This document shows positions 17,341 to 26,733 of a DNA stretch of 64,000 nt, piece by piece. The notes beneath the pieces are model-generated. The model saw only the letters and a list, made by a program, of their open reading frames with translations. It was not told the DNA's origin and ran no database searches. The first letter of the stretch is position 1, and each line of letters starts with the position of its first letter. The stretch comes from Coriobacteriia bacterium (lineage in GTDB: Bacteria > Actinomycetota > Coriobacteriia > Coriobacteriales > UMGS124): positions 1-64,000 of the forward strand of contig JAGZEG010000005.1 of assembly GCA_018368455.1 (NCBI GenBank), given 5' to 3'. The translations under genes and the position numbers were made by a program.

Positions 17341-18168
17341 ATGGAAATCACGCTTCTGCTCGGCATCGCCATCGCCCTGTGCGGCGTGGGTGTCGGCATC
17401 CTGTCCGCCATGTTCGGCATCGGCGGCGGTATGGTCATGGTGCCGCTCATCCACATCGTCTTCGGGCAGCCGGCGGCCATCGCGTCGGGCACGTCGCTGT
17501 TTGCCATCCTGCCCACGTCCATCTCGGGCATGCTGGCGCGCCTGCACGACGGCACGATCCGCTTCCGCATCGGCATCATCGTCGGTATCGCAGGGGCGTG
17601 CCTCTCGCCGCTGGGCGCCGTTGCTGCCACGAACCTGCCGGGCATGTACGCGATGATCCTGACGGGTGTGTTCATCCTGTTCACGGCGTACAAGATGTTC
17701 AAGCGCGTCTACAAGAGCCGTCCCGCTGCTCTTGCCGGCGCCGCAAACGGCGCCACGGCCCCTGCGCCCAAGAAGACGCTGCTCTCCGAGGACGGCAGCG
17801 TGCGCTTCTACGTGGGCTGCATCCTGCTCGGCTGCGTCGTGGGCTTCCTGTCGGGCTGGCTAGGCCTGGGCGGCGGCTTTCTCATCGTGCCCATCCTGCA
17901 GGCCGCCTTCGGCCTCACGATGAAGCAGGCCAGCGGCACGTCGCTCGTGTCGGTGGGCATCCTGGCCGTGCCGAGCTTCATCACGCACGCCCTGCTCGGC
18001 AACATCGACTGGCTGCTCGGCCTGCTGCTCATCGTCGGGTCCATCATCGGCGCGAAGCTGGGTGCCAAGATTCTCACACACGTCAACGAGCGCCTGCTCA
18101 CAGGCCTGTTCGGCGTGCTTCTCGTCCTGTCGGGCATCATCATGGTCGTGCGCGAGATCGTCGGCTAG
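17341..18168 (+). CDS. TauE/SafE-family permease
   Basis: This 275-residue membrane protein has about eight hydrophobic segments arranged as two homologous halves. Each half carries the family motif: FGIGGGMVMVP with SGTSL in the first, LGLGGGFLIVP with SGTSL in the second. Members export sulfite, sulfoacetate or other small sulfur or organic anions, but many are uncharacterised. A basic loop between the halves contains an Ala/Lys-rich linker. AAGGGAAG precedes the ATG. It sits 12 bases before the LytS-like kinase, so it is probably in one transcript with it. Confidence 0.85.
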   Translation: MEITLLLGIAIALCGVGVGILSAMFGIGGGMVMVPLIHIVFGQPAAIASGTSLFAILPTSISGMLARLHDGTIRFRIGIIVGIAGACLSPLGAVAATNLPGMYAMILTGVFILFTAYKMFKRVYKSRPAALAGAANGATAPAPKKTLLSEDGSVRFYVGCILLGCVVGFLSGWLGLGGGFLIVPILQAAFGLTMKQASGTSLVSVGILAVPSFITHALLGNIDWLLGLLLIVGSIIGAKLGAKILTHVNERLLTGLFGVLLVLSGIIMVVREIVG

Positions 18169-18180
18169 GGAGTCAACGTC

Positions 18181-19365
18181 ATGATCCAGGAGCACTTCTT
18201 CGCCGAGCGGCGCGCCTCGCAGACCAAGTGGCTGCTCTCGCTCGCCTCAAAGACGCTCGAGTACATGCGCGGCGGCCTGTCGCAGCAGAATTGCCAGGCC
18301 GTGTGCGAGCTGCTGCTGCCCGAGACGCAGGCCATGGCTGTCGCAATGACCGACGACCGCGTCGTGCTGGGCTACGCCGGGCGCTTCGCCGAGGACTTCC
18401 CGCTGGGTAGCCCCATCCACACGGCGGCGACGCACGAGGCGCTCAGCACGCAGGAGGCCCAGGTGTTCTCCTCGACGGGAGCCACGGCGGCCACGAGCGG
18501 CTCGCCCATCATCCCTGCTGGCATCGTGGCGCCGTTGCTCGTGCGCAACGCCTCGCTCGGTACGCTCAAGCTGTACTACGAGGCGCCCGAGCTCATCGAC
18601 GAGACGCAGATGGCCATCTCCGAGGGCTTTGCCGAGCTGCTCTCGACGCAGCTCTCGATGGCGGAGCTTGACCGTCAGGTGGAGCTGGCGACGAAGGCCG
18701 AGCTCCAGGCCCTGCAGTCCCAGATTAACCCGCACTTCCTGTTCAACACCATCAACACGATTGCCGCGCTCATCCGCACGGATCCCGACCGGGCGCGCGT
18801 GCTGCTGCGCGAGTTCGCGACGTTCTACCGTCGTACGCTCGAGAACTCCGACGACCTCATCACCGTGGAGCGCGAGATAGAGCAGACGACGCGCTACCTG
18901 GGCTTTGAGGTGGCTCGTTTTGGCGAGAGCCGCATCCGCCAGGTCGTACACGTCGAGCCGGGGCTCGAGATCGTGCGCGTGCCCGCCTTCATCATCCAGC
19001 CCATCATCGAGAACTCCGTCAACCACGCCATGCGCCCCGAGGGCCCGCTTACGCTGACGATCGACGTTCACGCCGACGGCGGCGACGCCGTGATCGCCGT
19101 GTCCGACGACGGCCTCGGCATGACGCAGGAGACGGCCGAGCGCCTCGTGCACGGGGAGTGTCGCGCCTCCGATCGGGGCACGGGCATCGCGCTGCACAAC
19201 GTGGACGCCCGCCTGCATGCTTGCTTTGGGGGCGACAGCGGCATGACTATCGACACGCAGCTCGGTGTGGGCACGACGGTGACGATGCGCATAGCGGGAG
19301 CCGTGGCCGAGCTGTGGGGCGACGATGACGACGAGGACGACGGGGGAGATTTCGAGGACGCGTAA
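18181..19365 (+). CDS. LytS-type sensor histidine kinase, soluble
   Basis: The 394-residue kinase has a GAF-like sensory domain (about residues 20-165) and no membrane segments. A LytS-type phosphorylation region carries the signature SQINPHFLFNTINT, and a HATPase domain has N-box ENSVNHA, G1 DDGLGM and G2 DRGTGIALHN. It ends in an acidic tail of about 15 residues. LytS proteins usually carry a 5TM membrane domain, so this is a cytosolic variant, presumably sensing an internal signal. The paired response regulator follows 159 bases later with its own probable promoter. The target genes are not evident. Confidence 0.9.
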   Translation: MIQEHFFAERRASQTKWLLSLASKTLEYMRGGLSQQNCQAVCELLLPETQAMAVAMTDDRVVLGYAGRFAEDFPLGSPIHTAATHEALSTQEAQVFSSTGATAATSGSPIIPAGIVAPLLVRNASLGTLKLYYEAPELIDETQMAISEGFAELLSTQLSMAELDRQVELATKAELQALQSQINPHFLFNTINTIAALIRTDPDRARVLLREFATFYRRTLENSDDLITVEREIEQTTRYLGFEVARFGESRIRQVVHVEPGLEIVRVPAFIIQPIIENSVNHAMRPEGPLTLTIDVHADGGDAVIAVSDDGLGMTQETAERLVHGECRASDRGTGIALHNVDARLHACFGGDSGMTIDTQLGVGTTVTMRIAGAVAELWGDDDDEDDGGDFEDA

Positions 19366-19445
19366 GCAAAAAGCCTAGGCGGAGCATCATATTTGCGGGG
19401 CGAGGATCGTCAAGAATACTTCACGTGAGCGGGTGCTCTGAGCCC

Positions 19446-19472
19446 TTGAACGGATACGTTTTCGGCTACAAT
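19446..19472 (+). promoter_or_regulatory. Promoter of the LytTR response regulator
   Basis: TTGAAC (19446-19451) and TACAAT (19467-19472) are separated by 15 bases and lie about 55 bases before the start codon. The -10 is good; the spacing is short. Confidence 0.45.
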
Positions 19473-19524
19473 GGCCCCAGGCCTGTGGGTGAACGAACGG
19501 TTCGAGAGGGAGCGGAGCAAGACC

Positions 19525-20244
19525 ATGTTGAAGGCAATGATTGTTGACGACGAGGCTCCTGCCCGCTCTGAGCTGCGCTTTTTGCTCGATGAGGTCGGCG
19601 ACGTCGAAGTGGTCGCCGAGGCCGACAACGTGCGCGCCGCTATCGAGAATCTCAAGAAGTCCCACTGCGACGTCATGTTCCTCGACATCAACATGCCGGG
19701 CGTCAACGGTATGCAGCTGGCCGAGGCGCTTTCGAAGCTCAAGAACCTGCCTGCCGTCGTGTTCGTGACGGCGTACGGCGAGTATGCGGCGAGCGCGTTT
19801 GACGTCAACGCCGTCGACTACCTCGTCAAGCCCGTCGAGACGGATCGCCTGCGCCGCGCCGTCGACAAAGTGCGCGCCGCACTGGGCACGACCGTCGCAA
19901 AGTCGCAGCCCGCATCCGAGCGCATCCCTGTCGAAAAGGGCGGCAAGAAGATTCTCGTGCCTGTCGACAAGATTCGCTACATCACGGCCAAGGACGACTA
20001 CTCCTGCCTGTACACCGAGGATGATCACTACCTGTCGACGATCTCGCTCACGAATCTCGAGGCCCGCCTGGCCGACGCCAACTTCTTCCGCGTGCATCGC
20101 CGCCACATCGTCAACCTGTCGTATGTCAGCGAGGTCGAGAGCATCCCCGGTGGCACGCTGCAGCTCACGATGCGCGACGACAACGAGAAGATCCCCGTGT
20201 CGCGCCGCCGTGTCGCGCCGCTCAAGAAAGTGCTCAAGCTCTAG
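19525..20244 (+). CDS. LytTR-family response regulator
   Basis: The 239-residue protein has a receiver domain with the acidic pair DDE, the phosphoacceptor in MFLDINMPG, and the conserved VTAYGEY and LVKPVE. A LytTR DNA-binding domain follows from about residue 135, with FFRVHRRHIVNLSYV. LytTR proteins bind paired direct repeats. The ATG at 19525 follows GGGAGCGGAG. It pairs with the upstream soluble LytS-like kinase. Confidence 0.93.
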   Translation: MLKAMIVDDEAPARSELRFLLDEVGDVEVVAEADNVRAAIENLKKSHCDVMFLDINMPGVNGMQLAEALSKLKNLPAVVFVTAYGEYAASAFDVNAVDYLVKPVETDRLRRAVDKVRAALGTTVAKSQPASERIPVEKGGKKILVPVDKIRYITAKDDYSCLYTEDDHYLSTISLTNLEARLADANFFRVHRRHIVNLSYVSEVESIPGGTLQLTMRDDNEKIPVSRRRVAPLKKVLKL

Positions 20245-20256
20245 GCAGGTGATTTC

Positions 20257-20859
20257 ATGGAAGCCGTACCTGCGTCGCTGACCCACGGTACTGGCAGCCT
20301 CTCGTCGGCGGCAGCCCGGGTCGAGCCGGAGCTCGCGCCAGAGCCCGTGTTGCCCGTCTTGCCATTACGTGTCGTTGAGCCCGGTTCTGAGCGACAGTTT
20401 CGCATCGACGTCCTGTCGGACACGCACGGCGTCCTCTCGACGGCCGCGTTTCGCGCTTGTGCCGGCGCCGACCTTATCGTACACGCTGGTGACATCTGCG
20501 CCGACGATATCATCGCGCGCCTCGAGATGCAAGCGCCTGTCATCGCCGTGCTCGGCAACAACGACTGGCCGGGCCAGTATGGGCCAAACGTGCAGGCCAT
20601 GGCCCGCTTTGAGCGCCTGGGCATCACGTTCAAGGTGACGCACATCCCCTCGAAACTTGCCCCGCTTGACACGTGCATCGCCATCTGCGGCCACACGCAC
20701 ATCGCTGAGGTGACCGACGTCGGGGCGTGTACGATCGTCAACCCCGGCTCTGTGACGCGCCCTCGGGCTGCCGGCGGCCCCACGATGGCGCGCATCGTGC
20801 TCGAGGAAAACTTCGTGCGCTCCATCCGCATCATCCATCTCAACGCCGACGAGCGGTAG
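20257..20859 (+). CDS. YfcE-type metallophosphoesterase
   Basis: The 200-residue protein has a calcineurin-like metal site: the DVLSDTHG motif, HAGDI, GNND, and the late CGHTHIAEV with NPGSVTRPR. This matches the YfcE/MJ0936 small phosphodiesterases. An Ala/Pro-rich extension of about 48 residues precedes the fold. It starts 12 bases after the regulator stop, so it may be in the same transcript. The substrate is unknown. Confidence 0.87.
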   Translation: MEAVPASLTHGTGSLSSAAARVEPELAPEPVLPVLPLRVVEPGSERQFRIDVLSDTHGVLSTAAFRACAGADLIVHAGDICADDIIARLEMQAPVIAVLGNNDWPGQYGPNVQAMARFERLGITFKVTHIPSKLAPLDTCIAICGHTHIAEVTDVGACTIVNPGSVTRPRAAGGPTMARIVLEENFVRSIRIIHLNADER

Positions 20860-20915
20860 GATGGGGCGGACACGCATTCGTCTGTAGCGCAGAGAGCATC
20901 CAGGAGGAGTTTTCC

Positions 20916-21887
20916 GTGCCTATCACGATACCTGACGGCCTGCCCGCGAAAGGCATTCTCGAGGACGAGCGCATTTTCGCGCTCGAGGAGGACGTGGCCG
21001 CCAAGCAGGACATTCGCCCGCTCAATCTCGTGCTGCTCAACCTCATGCCCAAGAAGATCGAGACGGAGACGCAGATCCTGCGCCTCATCTCCAAGTCGCC
21101 GCTGCAGGTGCACCTTGACTTCATGCACATGGGCAGCCACGAGTCCAAGAACACGCCCGCCGACCACCTCGTGCGCTTCTACGAGACGTTCGACGAGCTC
21201 AAGGATCGTAAGTACGACGGCCTCATCATCACGGGTGCGCCGATCGAGCACTTGCCGTTCGAGGACGTCGACTACTGGCCCGAGCTGCAGCGCGTGCTCG
21301 ACTGGAGCCGCGAGAACGTCTTCTCGACGATGCACATCTGCTGGGGTGCACTGGCGGGGCTCTACCATCGCTACGGCGTGCCGAAGCGCATGCTGCCGGC
21401 CAAGATGTTCGGCATATTCCCGCACAGGCTGTGCGACGAGTACCAGTTCCTGACGAACGGCTTCGACGAGGTGTTTATGATGCCGCACTCCCGGCATGCC
21501 GCCTTTGACGAGGCCGACATCGAGCGCGTGCCCGAGCTGCAGGTGCTTGGCCACAGCGACGTGGCGGGCAGCTCGCTCATCGCCTCGCGCGACCTGCGCG
21601 AGATCTACGTGACGGGCCACTTCGAGTACGGCAAGTTCACGCTGCGCGACGAGTACGAGCGCGACGTGGCGGCGCGCAAGCCCATCGAGCTGCCTGTCAA
21701 CTACTACCCCGGTGATGATCCGGCGCAGGAGCCGCTGTTCACGTGGCGCAGCCATGCGAACCTGCTCTACCGCAACTGGCTGAACTACGTCTACCAGATG
21801 ACGCCGTTCGACCCGCAGCAGATCAGCGCGAGCTACGAAGGCTACCGCTACGACGAGCGCATCTGGAACGTGGGAGCGCACAAGTAG
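20916..21887 (+). CDS. metA: Homoserine O-acyltransferase, probably acetyl-CoA specific
   Basis: The 323-residue enzyme activates homoserine for methionine synthesis. The catalytic cysteine is Cys142 in HICWGALAG, and the His235-Phe-Glu237 pair is present in TGHFEYG. Residue 111 is glutamate (TGAPIE). In this family Glu111 is associated with acetyl-CoA use and Gly111 with succinyl-CoA use, so this MetA is probably an O-acetyltransferase. The GTG start at 20916 follows AGGAGGAG; longer upstream frames overlap the previous gene. It links to the lysC-asd pair at the start of the window. A hairpin with TACCC/GGGGTA words follows the stop. Confidence 0.9.
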   Translation: MPITIPDGLPAKGILEDERIFALEEDVAAKQDIRPLNLVLLNLMPKKIETETQILRLISKSPLQVHLDFMHMGSHESKNTPADHLVRFYETFDELKDRKYDGLIITGAPIEHLPFEDVDYWPELQRVLDWSRENVFSTMHICWGALAGLYHRYGVPKRMLPAKMFGIFPHRLCDEYQFLTNGFDEVFMMPHSRHAAFDEADIERVPELQVLGHSDVAGSSLIASRDLREIYVTGHFEYGKFTLRDEYERDVAARKPIELPVNYYPGDDPAQEPLFTWRSHANLLYRNWLNYVYQMTPFDPQQISASYEGYRYDERIWNVGAHK

Positions 21888-21902
21888 GGAGTGCTGTCCC
21901 GT

Positions 21903-21937
21903 AACGTACCCTGGGGTATCTTACCCTGGGGTACGTT
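21903..21937 (+). terminator. Hairpin after metA with two TACCCTGGGGTA words
   Basis: The near-palindromic word TACCCTGGGGTA occurs at 21907-21918 and 21922-21933. The whole stretch folds into a 16-bp stem with two mismatches and a 3-nt loop. No T run follows, so it may be a terminator without a U-tract or a protein-binding site. Confidence 0.4.
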
Positions 21938-21978
21938 GTCGTGCGGTGGGTGATGAGCCTGATTAGGGCGCGCCGCCT

Positions 21979-22228
21979 GGGCGCATTTTTCGGTTCTGCC
22001 AGCTTTTGCAGAACCGGGCGCCGAGATTGGGCGCGAATTGCGCTCCTGCCAGGTTTGCGGGGCGTTTTTTGCGCCTGTGCGAGGGGGTGGCGTGGGGTCG
22101 TCAGCGTTTTCCCAGGTCAGGGGCGTGTGCTGCTGAGAGCTCCTTCCCGCAAACCTGGCACAATCGAAAAACGCGCCCAATCTGCGAGCCCCAATTTACA
22201 AAAGCTCGCACAAACGTCGATTGCGCCC
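21979..22228. repeat. Two-plus-two inverted repeat element, 50-bp period, copy 1
   Basis: GGGCGC-headed units start at 21979 and 22029 (50 bp apart). Their inverted partners end at 22178 and 22228 (50 bp apart). The unit body contains CTGCCAGGTTTGCGG or a close variant. The arms are about 84 bp (21979-22062 and 22145-22228) around an 82-bp centre. The same family recurs at 46545-46805. The gap 21888-22478 holds no supported gene. Confidence 0.78.
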
Positions 22229-22478
22229 GCTCCCGCCTGCTCCTTTCGCTCGCCCAAACCCGCCTGCTCCCTCCGCTCGCCCAGCCCGGCCTCCGCCCCC
22301 GCTCGTCTGGTCAAGCCTGCCGGCCTTCGCCTCGCCGCTTCACCCCCTACCCCCGCTCTCTCTACCGGCATTTTGCGCGAGCGCTTCCGGACGAGGCGTG
22401 CGAAGGTGGCGCGCTTGCGCTACTCTGCGGATATCCGAACGGCGACGCAACGCGCCCACATAAAGGAGGCCTCAGCTC

Positions 22479-23135
22479 ATGTCCGATGTGGCAGCAGAGT
22501 TCGATCCTAAGCGGTTCACGGTCATCGACCATCCCCTTGTACAGCACAAGATGCACATCCTGCGCGACAAGGCCACGGCAACGAAGCAGTTCCGCGAGCT
22601 CGTGAGCGAGCTGGCCATCTTCGAGGGCTATGAGGCGATGCGTGACCTGCCCCTGGAAGACGTCGAGGTTGAGACGCCGCTCGAGACGGCGACGTGCAAG
22701 CGCCTTGCCGGCAAGAAGGTCGCTATCATTCCGATTCTGCGTGCGGGCCTGGGCATGGTCGACGGCCTGCTGACGCTCGTGCCCTCGGCGCGCGTCGGCC
22801 ACGTGGGTATGTACCGCGATCCCGAGACGCACGAGCCGCACGAGTACTATTGCAAGCTGCCCGAGGACATCGCTAACCGCACGTGCCTCGTCGTCGACCC
22901 GATGCTCGCGACGGGCGGCTCTCTGACGGCCGCCATCAAGTACCTGCGCGACGCCGGCGCGCGCGACATCCGTTGCCTCGTACTCGTCGCTGCCCCCGAG
23001 GGCGTGCGCACGGCGCTCGACTTCGATCCCGATATCCGCCTCTACACGTGCGCCCTCGACCGCGAGCTCAACGACCACGCCTACATCCTGCCCGGCCTCG
23101 GCGACGCCGGCGACCGCATCTTCGGCACGAAGTAA
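22479..23135 (+). CDS. upp: Uracil phosphoribosyltransferase
   Basis: The 218-residue enzyme makes UMP from uracil and PRPP in pyrimidine salvage. The PRPP site is LVVDPMLATGGS. The N-terminal HPLVQHKMHILRDKAT and the late VLVAAPEGV are also family marks. The length is normal with a small N-terminal extension. AAAGGAGG precedes the ATG. It is a single-gene unit with a strong terminator 30 bases after the stop. Confidence 0.95.
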   Translation: MSDVAAEFDPKRFTVIDHPLVQHKMHILRDKATATKQFRELVSELAIFEGYEAMRDLPLEDVEVETPLETATCKRLAGKKVAIIPILRAGLGMVDGLLTLVPSARVGHVGMYRDPETHEPHEYYCKLPEDIANRTCLVVDPMLATGGSLTAAIKYLRDAGARDIRCLVLVAAPEGVRTALDFDPDIRLYTCALDRELNDHAYILPGLGDAGDRIFGTK

Positions 23136-23166
23136 CGCCGGTCCTCCACACCTCCGCGCCATCCAC

Positions 23167-23204
23167 AACACCCCCGTCCGGGCCCCCCGGACGGGGGGTG
23201 TTTT
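23167..23204 (+). terminator. Intrinsic terminator of upp
   Basis: A GC-rich stem (ACACCCCCGTCCGGG-type arm with its complement) is followed by TTTTC. Confidence 0.88.
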
Positions 23205-23840
23205 CGTATCAGTCGGTCTCTGACAGCCTGAGTTCCCCCCGTTTCCCAGGTTGCAGATTTCCTCTCTTCACATAATCCCGACATCTAGATTGTGACCTCG
23301 AACGCCCACATCGAGTGCGTTCACGGCACAGAATCGTCCGTTCGCCGGGTTTCTGTGCGCAAATTTATGGTGTTACGAAGATAGCTAGAGGTGCTATTCC
23401 GGCGAATGGTCAACGTCGTCAAACGGACTATTTTTGCCCTTCTCTGGCTGTGGTGCCTCGCCTCGGTAGACCAAAATTCCACTAAACGGGATTCATCTAG
23501 CAACAAAGCCACAGCTCACTGTATTTCTTTGTACTACAAAAGTATGACGCCGATCTGACAGTGGAAAGCGACAAAAACAGTTCCGCCCATGTTAAGCCAG
23601 CGCAAAGATCCCGCCTTCCCGCCGGCAAAATGGACCAGGTGATGCCTCAGGTGAATTACGTACGCGCGCGTAGAGGCGTATTGTCGGCCCGACACGGTGG
23701 GCTTCACCCCCTGACGCATGCCTGTCGATCGAGGTCCGATCAACCTGCGATCGATGACGTGTGTCGCCTTGGCTGAGGCTGCGTTCCACGGTGTGCATGG
23801 ATACGGGGAGTGCGGAGAAGTCGGGGGAGGAGGAAAAGAC
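23205..23840. other. Long gap before the formate genes
   Basis: About 635 bases without a supported gene. From 23210 to 23560 the DNA is notably less GC-rich than its flanks. A palindrome TTTGTACTACAAA lies at 23528-23540, about 300 bases before the ferredoxin start, and could be an operator. The segment 23555-23670 is GC-normal and looks conserved in style, but I do not recognise it. A 71-codon open frame there has no clear start signal and is not called as a gene. Confidence 0.4.
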
Positions 23841-24350
23841 ATGAACAAGTTCGTGGTCGCGGATCCCAACCGGTGCATCAGCTGCAGGACGTGCATGGCC
23901 GCTTGCATCATGAAGCACGACGTTCCCGAGGACGTGGCGAAGGCCCGTCTGAACGTCGTCGTCGCGGGGCGCATTACGACGCCCATCGCGTGCCACCACT
24001 GCGCTGACGCTCCGTGCGCGCACGCGTGCCCCACGGGCGCGCTGTACGAGGACGCGGAGCACAACCGCGTGGGCGTGCGCGAGGAGAACTGCATCGGCTG
24101 CCGCAGCTGCGTCATGGCGTGCCCGTATGGCGCCGTCGACGTGGTTTCCCAGCAGGTTCCCGCGCCGATGGGCGATCTGCTCGTCAACGCGCGCACAAAG
24201 GCCTCGGTCATCAAGTGTGACCTGTGCGTCGATCGTGAGAACGGCCCGGCGTGCGTCGAGGCGTGCCCCACGAAGAGTCTGCGCGTCGTCACCGAAGAGG
24301 AGCTGTACGACCTCGTTATGGGCAAGGCGACCGCTGCCGTCGCTCAGTAG
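23841..24350 (+). CDS. hydN: Ferredoxin partner of formate dehydrogenase, HydN/HycB type
   Basis: The 169-residue protein has four cysteine groups: CISCRTCMAAC, CHHCADAPCAHACP, CIGCRSCVMACP, and CDLC with a later CVEACP. They would bind four [4Fe-4S] clusters. Size and order match HydN and HycB, which carry electrons from formate dehydrogenase H. The ATG at 23841 has GGAGGAGG upstream; longer starts are rejected. fdhF follows after 140 bases, a gap that includes a CGCGCG/CGCGCG hairpin near 24376. HydN versus a second HycB cannot be decided from sequence. Confidence 0.87.
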   Translation: MNKFVVADPNRCISCRTCMAACIMKHDVPEDVAKARLNVVVAGRITTPIACHHCADAPCAHACPTGALYEDAEHNRVGVREENCIGCRSCVMACPYGAVDVVSQQVPAPMGDLLVNARTKASVIKCDLCVDRENGPACVEACPTKSLRVVTEEELYDLVMGKATAAVAQ

Positions 24351-24490
24351 CACCAAGCATCGCGTACGAGGCGCGCGGATTGTTCGCGCGTAGCAAGAGC
24401 ACTGTCTGTTCATTGGATGTGCGCTTTGCGCAAGCGACACCGACGGCCGCCTGAGCAAAGCACACCGAGCACGAAAGAGGGAGGTTGGAG

Positions 24491-26713
24491 ATGGAGAAGC
24501 ATTACGTCGTCTGCCCGTACTGCGGCGCGGGTTGCAAGTTCAACCTGCTCGTCGAGGGCGACCGCGTCGTTGGCACCGAGCCGCTTGACGGCATCACCAA
24601 CGAGGGCGAGCTGTGCCTCAAGGGCATGAGCGGCTATGACTTCATCAACGACACCAAGATCCTGACGCCCCGCGTCCTGCACCCGATGATCCGTCGCACG
24701 AAGGACTCGGATTTCGAGCGCGTCACGTGGGACGAGGCCCTGGACTTCACGGCCCAGAAGATGAAGGCCATCATCGAGAAGTACGGCCCCGAGTCCGTCC
24801 TTGTCACGGGTTCCTCCCGTGGCGGTGGCAACGAGGCTAACTACGTCATGCAGAAGTTCGCGCGTGCGTGCGTTGGCACGAACAGCGTGGACAACTGCGC
24901 CCGAACTTGACACGGCCCAACTGTCCTCGGTCTGACGGACACAGTTGGTACGGCTGGTATGAGCCTCGGCATCCCCGGTATGGAGAAGGCCGGCTGCGTT
25001 TTCCTGTTCGGGTATAACCCGAGCGCCTCGCACCCCATCGTCGCGCGCCGTGTTGTGCGCGCCAAGGAGCGTGGCGCCAAGATCATTGTTGCAGACCCGC
25101 GTCGCATCGAGACGTCGCGTATCGCCGACATCTACATGCAGATCAAGAACGGCTGCAACGTCGCGTTCCTCAACGCGTTCGCGAACTGCATCATCAACGA
25201 TGGCTACGCCGACAAGGACTTCATCGCCGAGCACACGAACGGCTTTGAGGAGTGGTGGGAGACCATCAAGAACTACACGCCGGAGAAGGTCCAGGACATC
25301 ACCGGCGTTGACCCCGCAACGATGCACAAGGCCGCCGAGATGTACGCCACGGCGGAGCCTTCGTCCGTCATCGGCTGGGGCATGGGCGTCTGCCAGCAGA
25401 AGCAGAACGTCCAGACGGTGCACACCATCGCTGCCATCGCCTGCATCTCGCACCAGATCGGCAAGCCGAATTCCGGCCTGGCGCCCGTCCGCGGCCAGAA
25501 CAACGTTCAGGGCTCGTGCGACATGGGCTGCCTGCCCAACCTCTATCCTGGCTACCAGAAGGTCAGCGACCCGAAGATCCGCGCCAAGTTCGCGAAGGCC
25601 TGGGGCGTGCCCGAGGAGAAGCTCTCGCTGCGTGACGGCTACAAGCTGACGCAGCTCGAGCACCTCGCCCACGAGGGTAAGCTGCACTGCTTCTACAACT
25701 ACGGCGAGGACCCGGTTCAGACCGAGCCCGACTCGAAGGCCACGATCGAGACGCTGAAGAACCTGGACCTGTTCATCTGCCAGGACATCTTCATGACGCA
25801 GACGACGATGTACGCCGACGTGTTCCTGCCCGCGACGTCGTGGGGCGAGCACGAGGGCGTCTTCACGGCCTCCGACCGTACGTTCCAGCACTTCAGCGCC
25901 GCTGTGCCCCCCAAGGGCGAGTGCCGCCACGACTGGGACATCATCTCCGACCTCTCCACGCGTATGGGCTACCCCATGCACTACAACAACACGCAGGAGA
26001 TCTGGGATGAGCTGCGCGAGCTCTGCCCGCAGTTCTACGGCTGCACGTACGAGAAGATGAAGGCCAACGGCGGCCTCGGCCATGCCCAGTGGCCTATGCC
26101 CAACATGGAGGACACCGGCACGCCCGACCTGTTCCCCGGCGGCGTCTTCAACACGCCGACGAAGAAGGCCAACCTCATCGCGCATGACTGGGAGCACCCG
26201 ACGGAGCTGCCCGACGAGCAGTACCCGCTCATCCTGTGCACCGTCCGCGAGGTCGGCCACTACAGCTGCCGCTCGATGACCGGCAACTGCAAGGCGCTGG
26301 CGCTGCTCGCCGACGAGCCCGGTTTCGTTCACATGCATCCCGAGGACGCCAAGGCTCGCGGCATCAAGAACGGCGAGATCGTCAAGATCCACTCGCGCCG
26401 CGGCGAGGTCTACTCGCGCGCGGACGTGAGCGACCGCATCAACCAGGGCACGGTCTACATGACGTACCAGTGGTGGATCGGCCGCTGCAACACCCTGACG
26501 CTGCACCAGACCGATGCCGTCTCCATGACGCCTGAGGACAAGTTCAGCGCCTGCCAGGTCGATAAGGTCAAGGATCAGGTCTGGGCCGAGAGCCATGTTG
26601 CCGAGCTCTACAACGACCTCAAGGCCGAGCTTGCCGAGGCGGCTTCTCACCAGGCTGCGGAGCCGGCGGTCGCGTTCTCGAACTCCGACGTGCCCGATCA
26701 GATCCTGGTGTAA
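24491..26713 (+). CDS. fdhF: Selenocysteine formate dehydrogenase H
   Basis: The 740-residue enzyme oxidises formate to CO2 at a molybdenum bis-MGD centre. The in-frame TGA at 24908-24910 is codon 140, exactly where E. coli FdhF has selenocysteine, and the next residues are HGP as in the family. The frame then continues uninterrupted to 26713. N-terminal cysteines 8, 11, 15 and 42 hold the [4Fe-4S] cluster. Other family marks are VRGQNNVQG, GYPMHYNNTQEIWDEL and TVREVGHYSCRSMTGNC. There is no Tat signal, so it is cytoplasmic. Automatic gene callers would split it in two. The neighbours are its ferredoxin upstream and the hyf operon downstream. Confidence 0.95.
24908..24948 (+). promoter_or_regulatory. 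SECIS element for selenocysteine insertion
   Basis: Directly after the TGA, CCAACTGTCC (24917-24926) pairs with GGACACAGTTGG (24937-24948), with a 2-nt bulge. The apical loop contains GGTC (24929-24932), 18 bases after the TGA. This is the layout of the bacterial SECIS that binds SelB, and the GGTCTG loop matches that of E. coli fdhF. Confidence 0.88.
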
Positions 26714-26733
26714 GCACCTATCGCAGGACGGAC

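Noticed and set aside
23561..23776. 71-codon gene before the ferredoxin
   Set aside because: No ribosome site, no recognisable domain, and it overlaps the upstream region of the ferredoxin gene.
24908..24910. Nonsense mutation splitting a formate dehydrogenase pseudogene
   Set aside because: The position, following residues and SECIS hairpin identify a selenocysteine codon.
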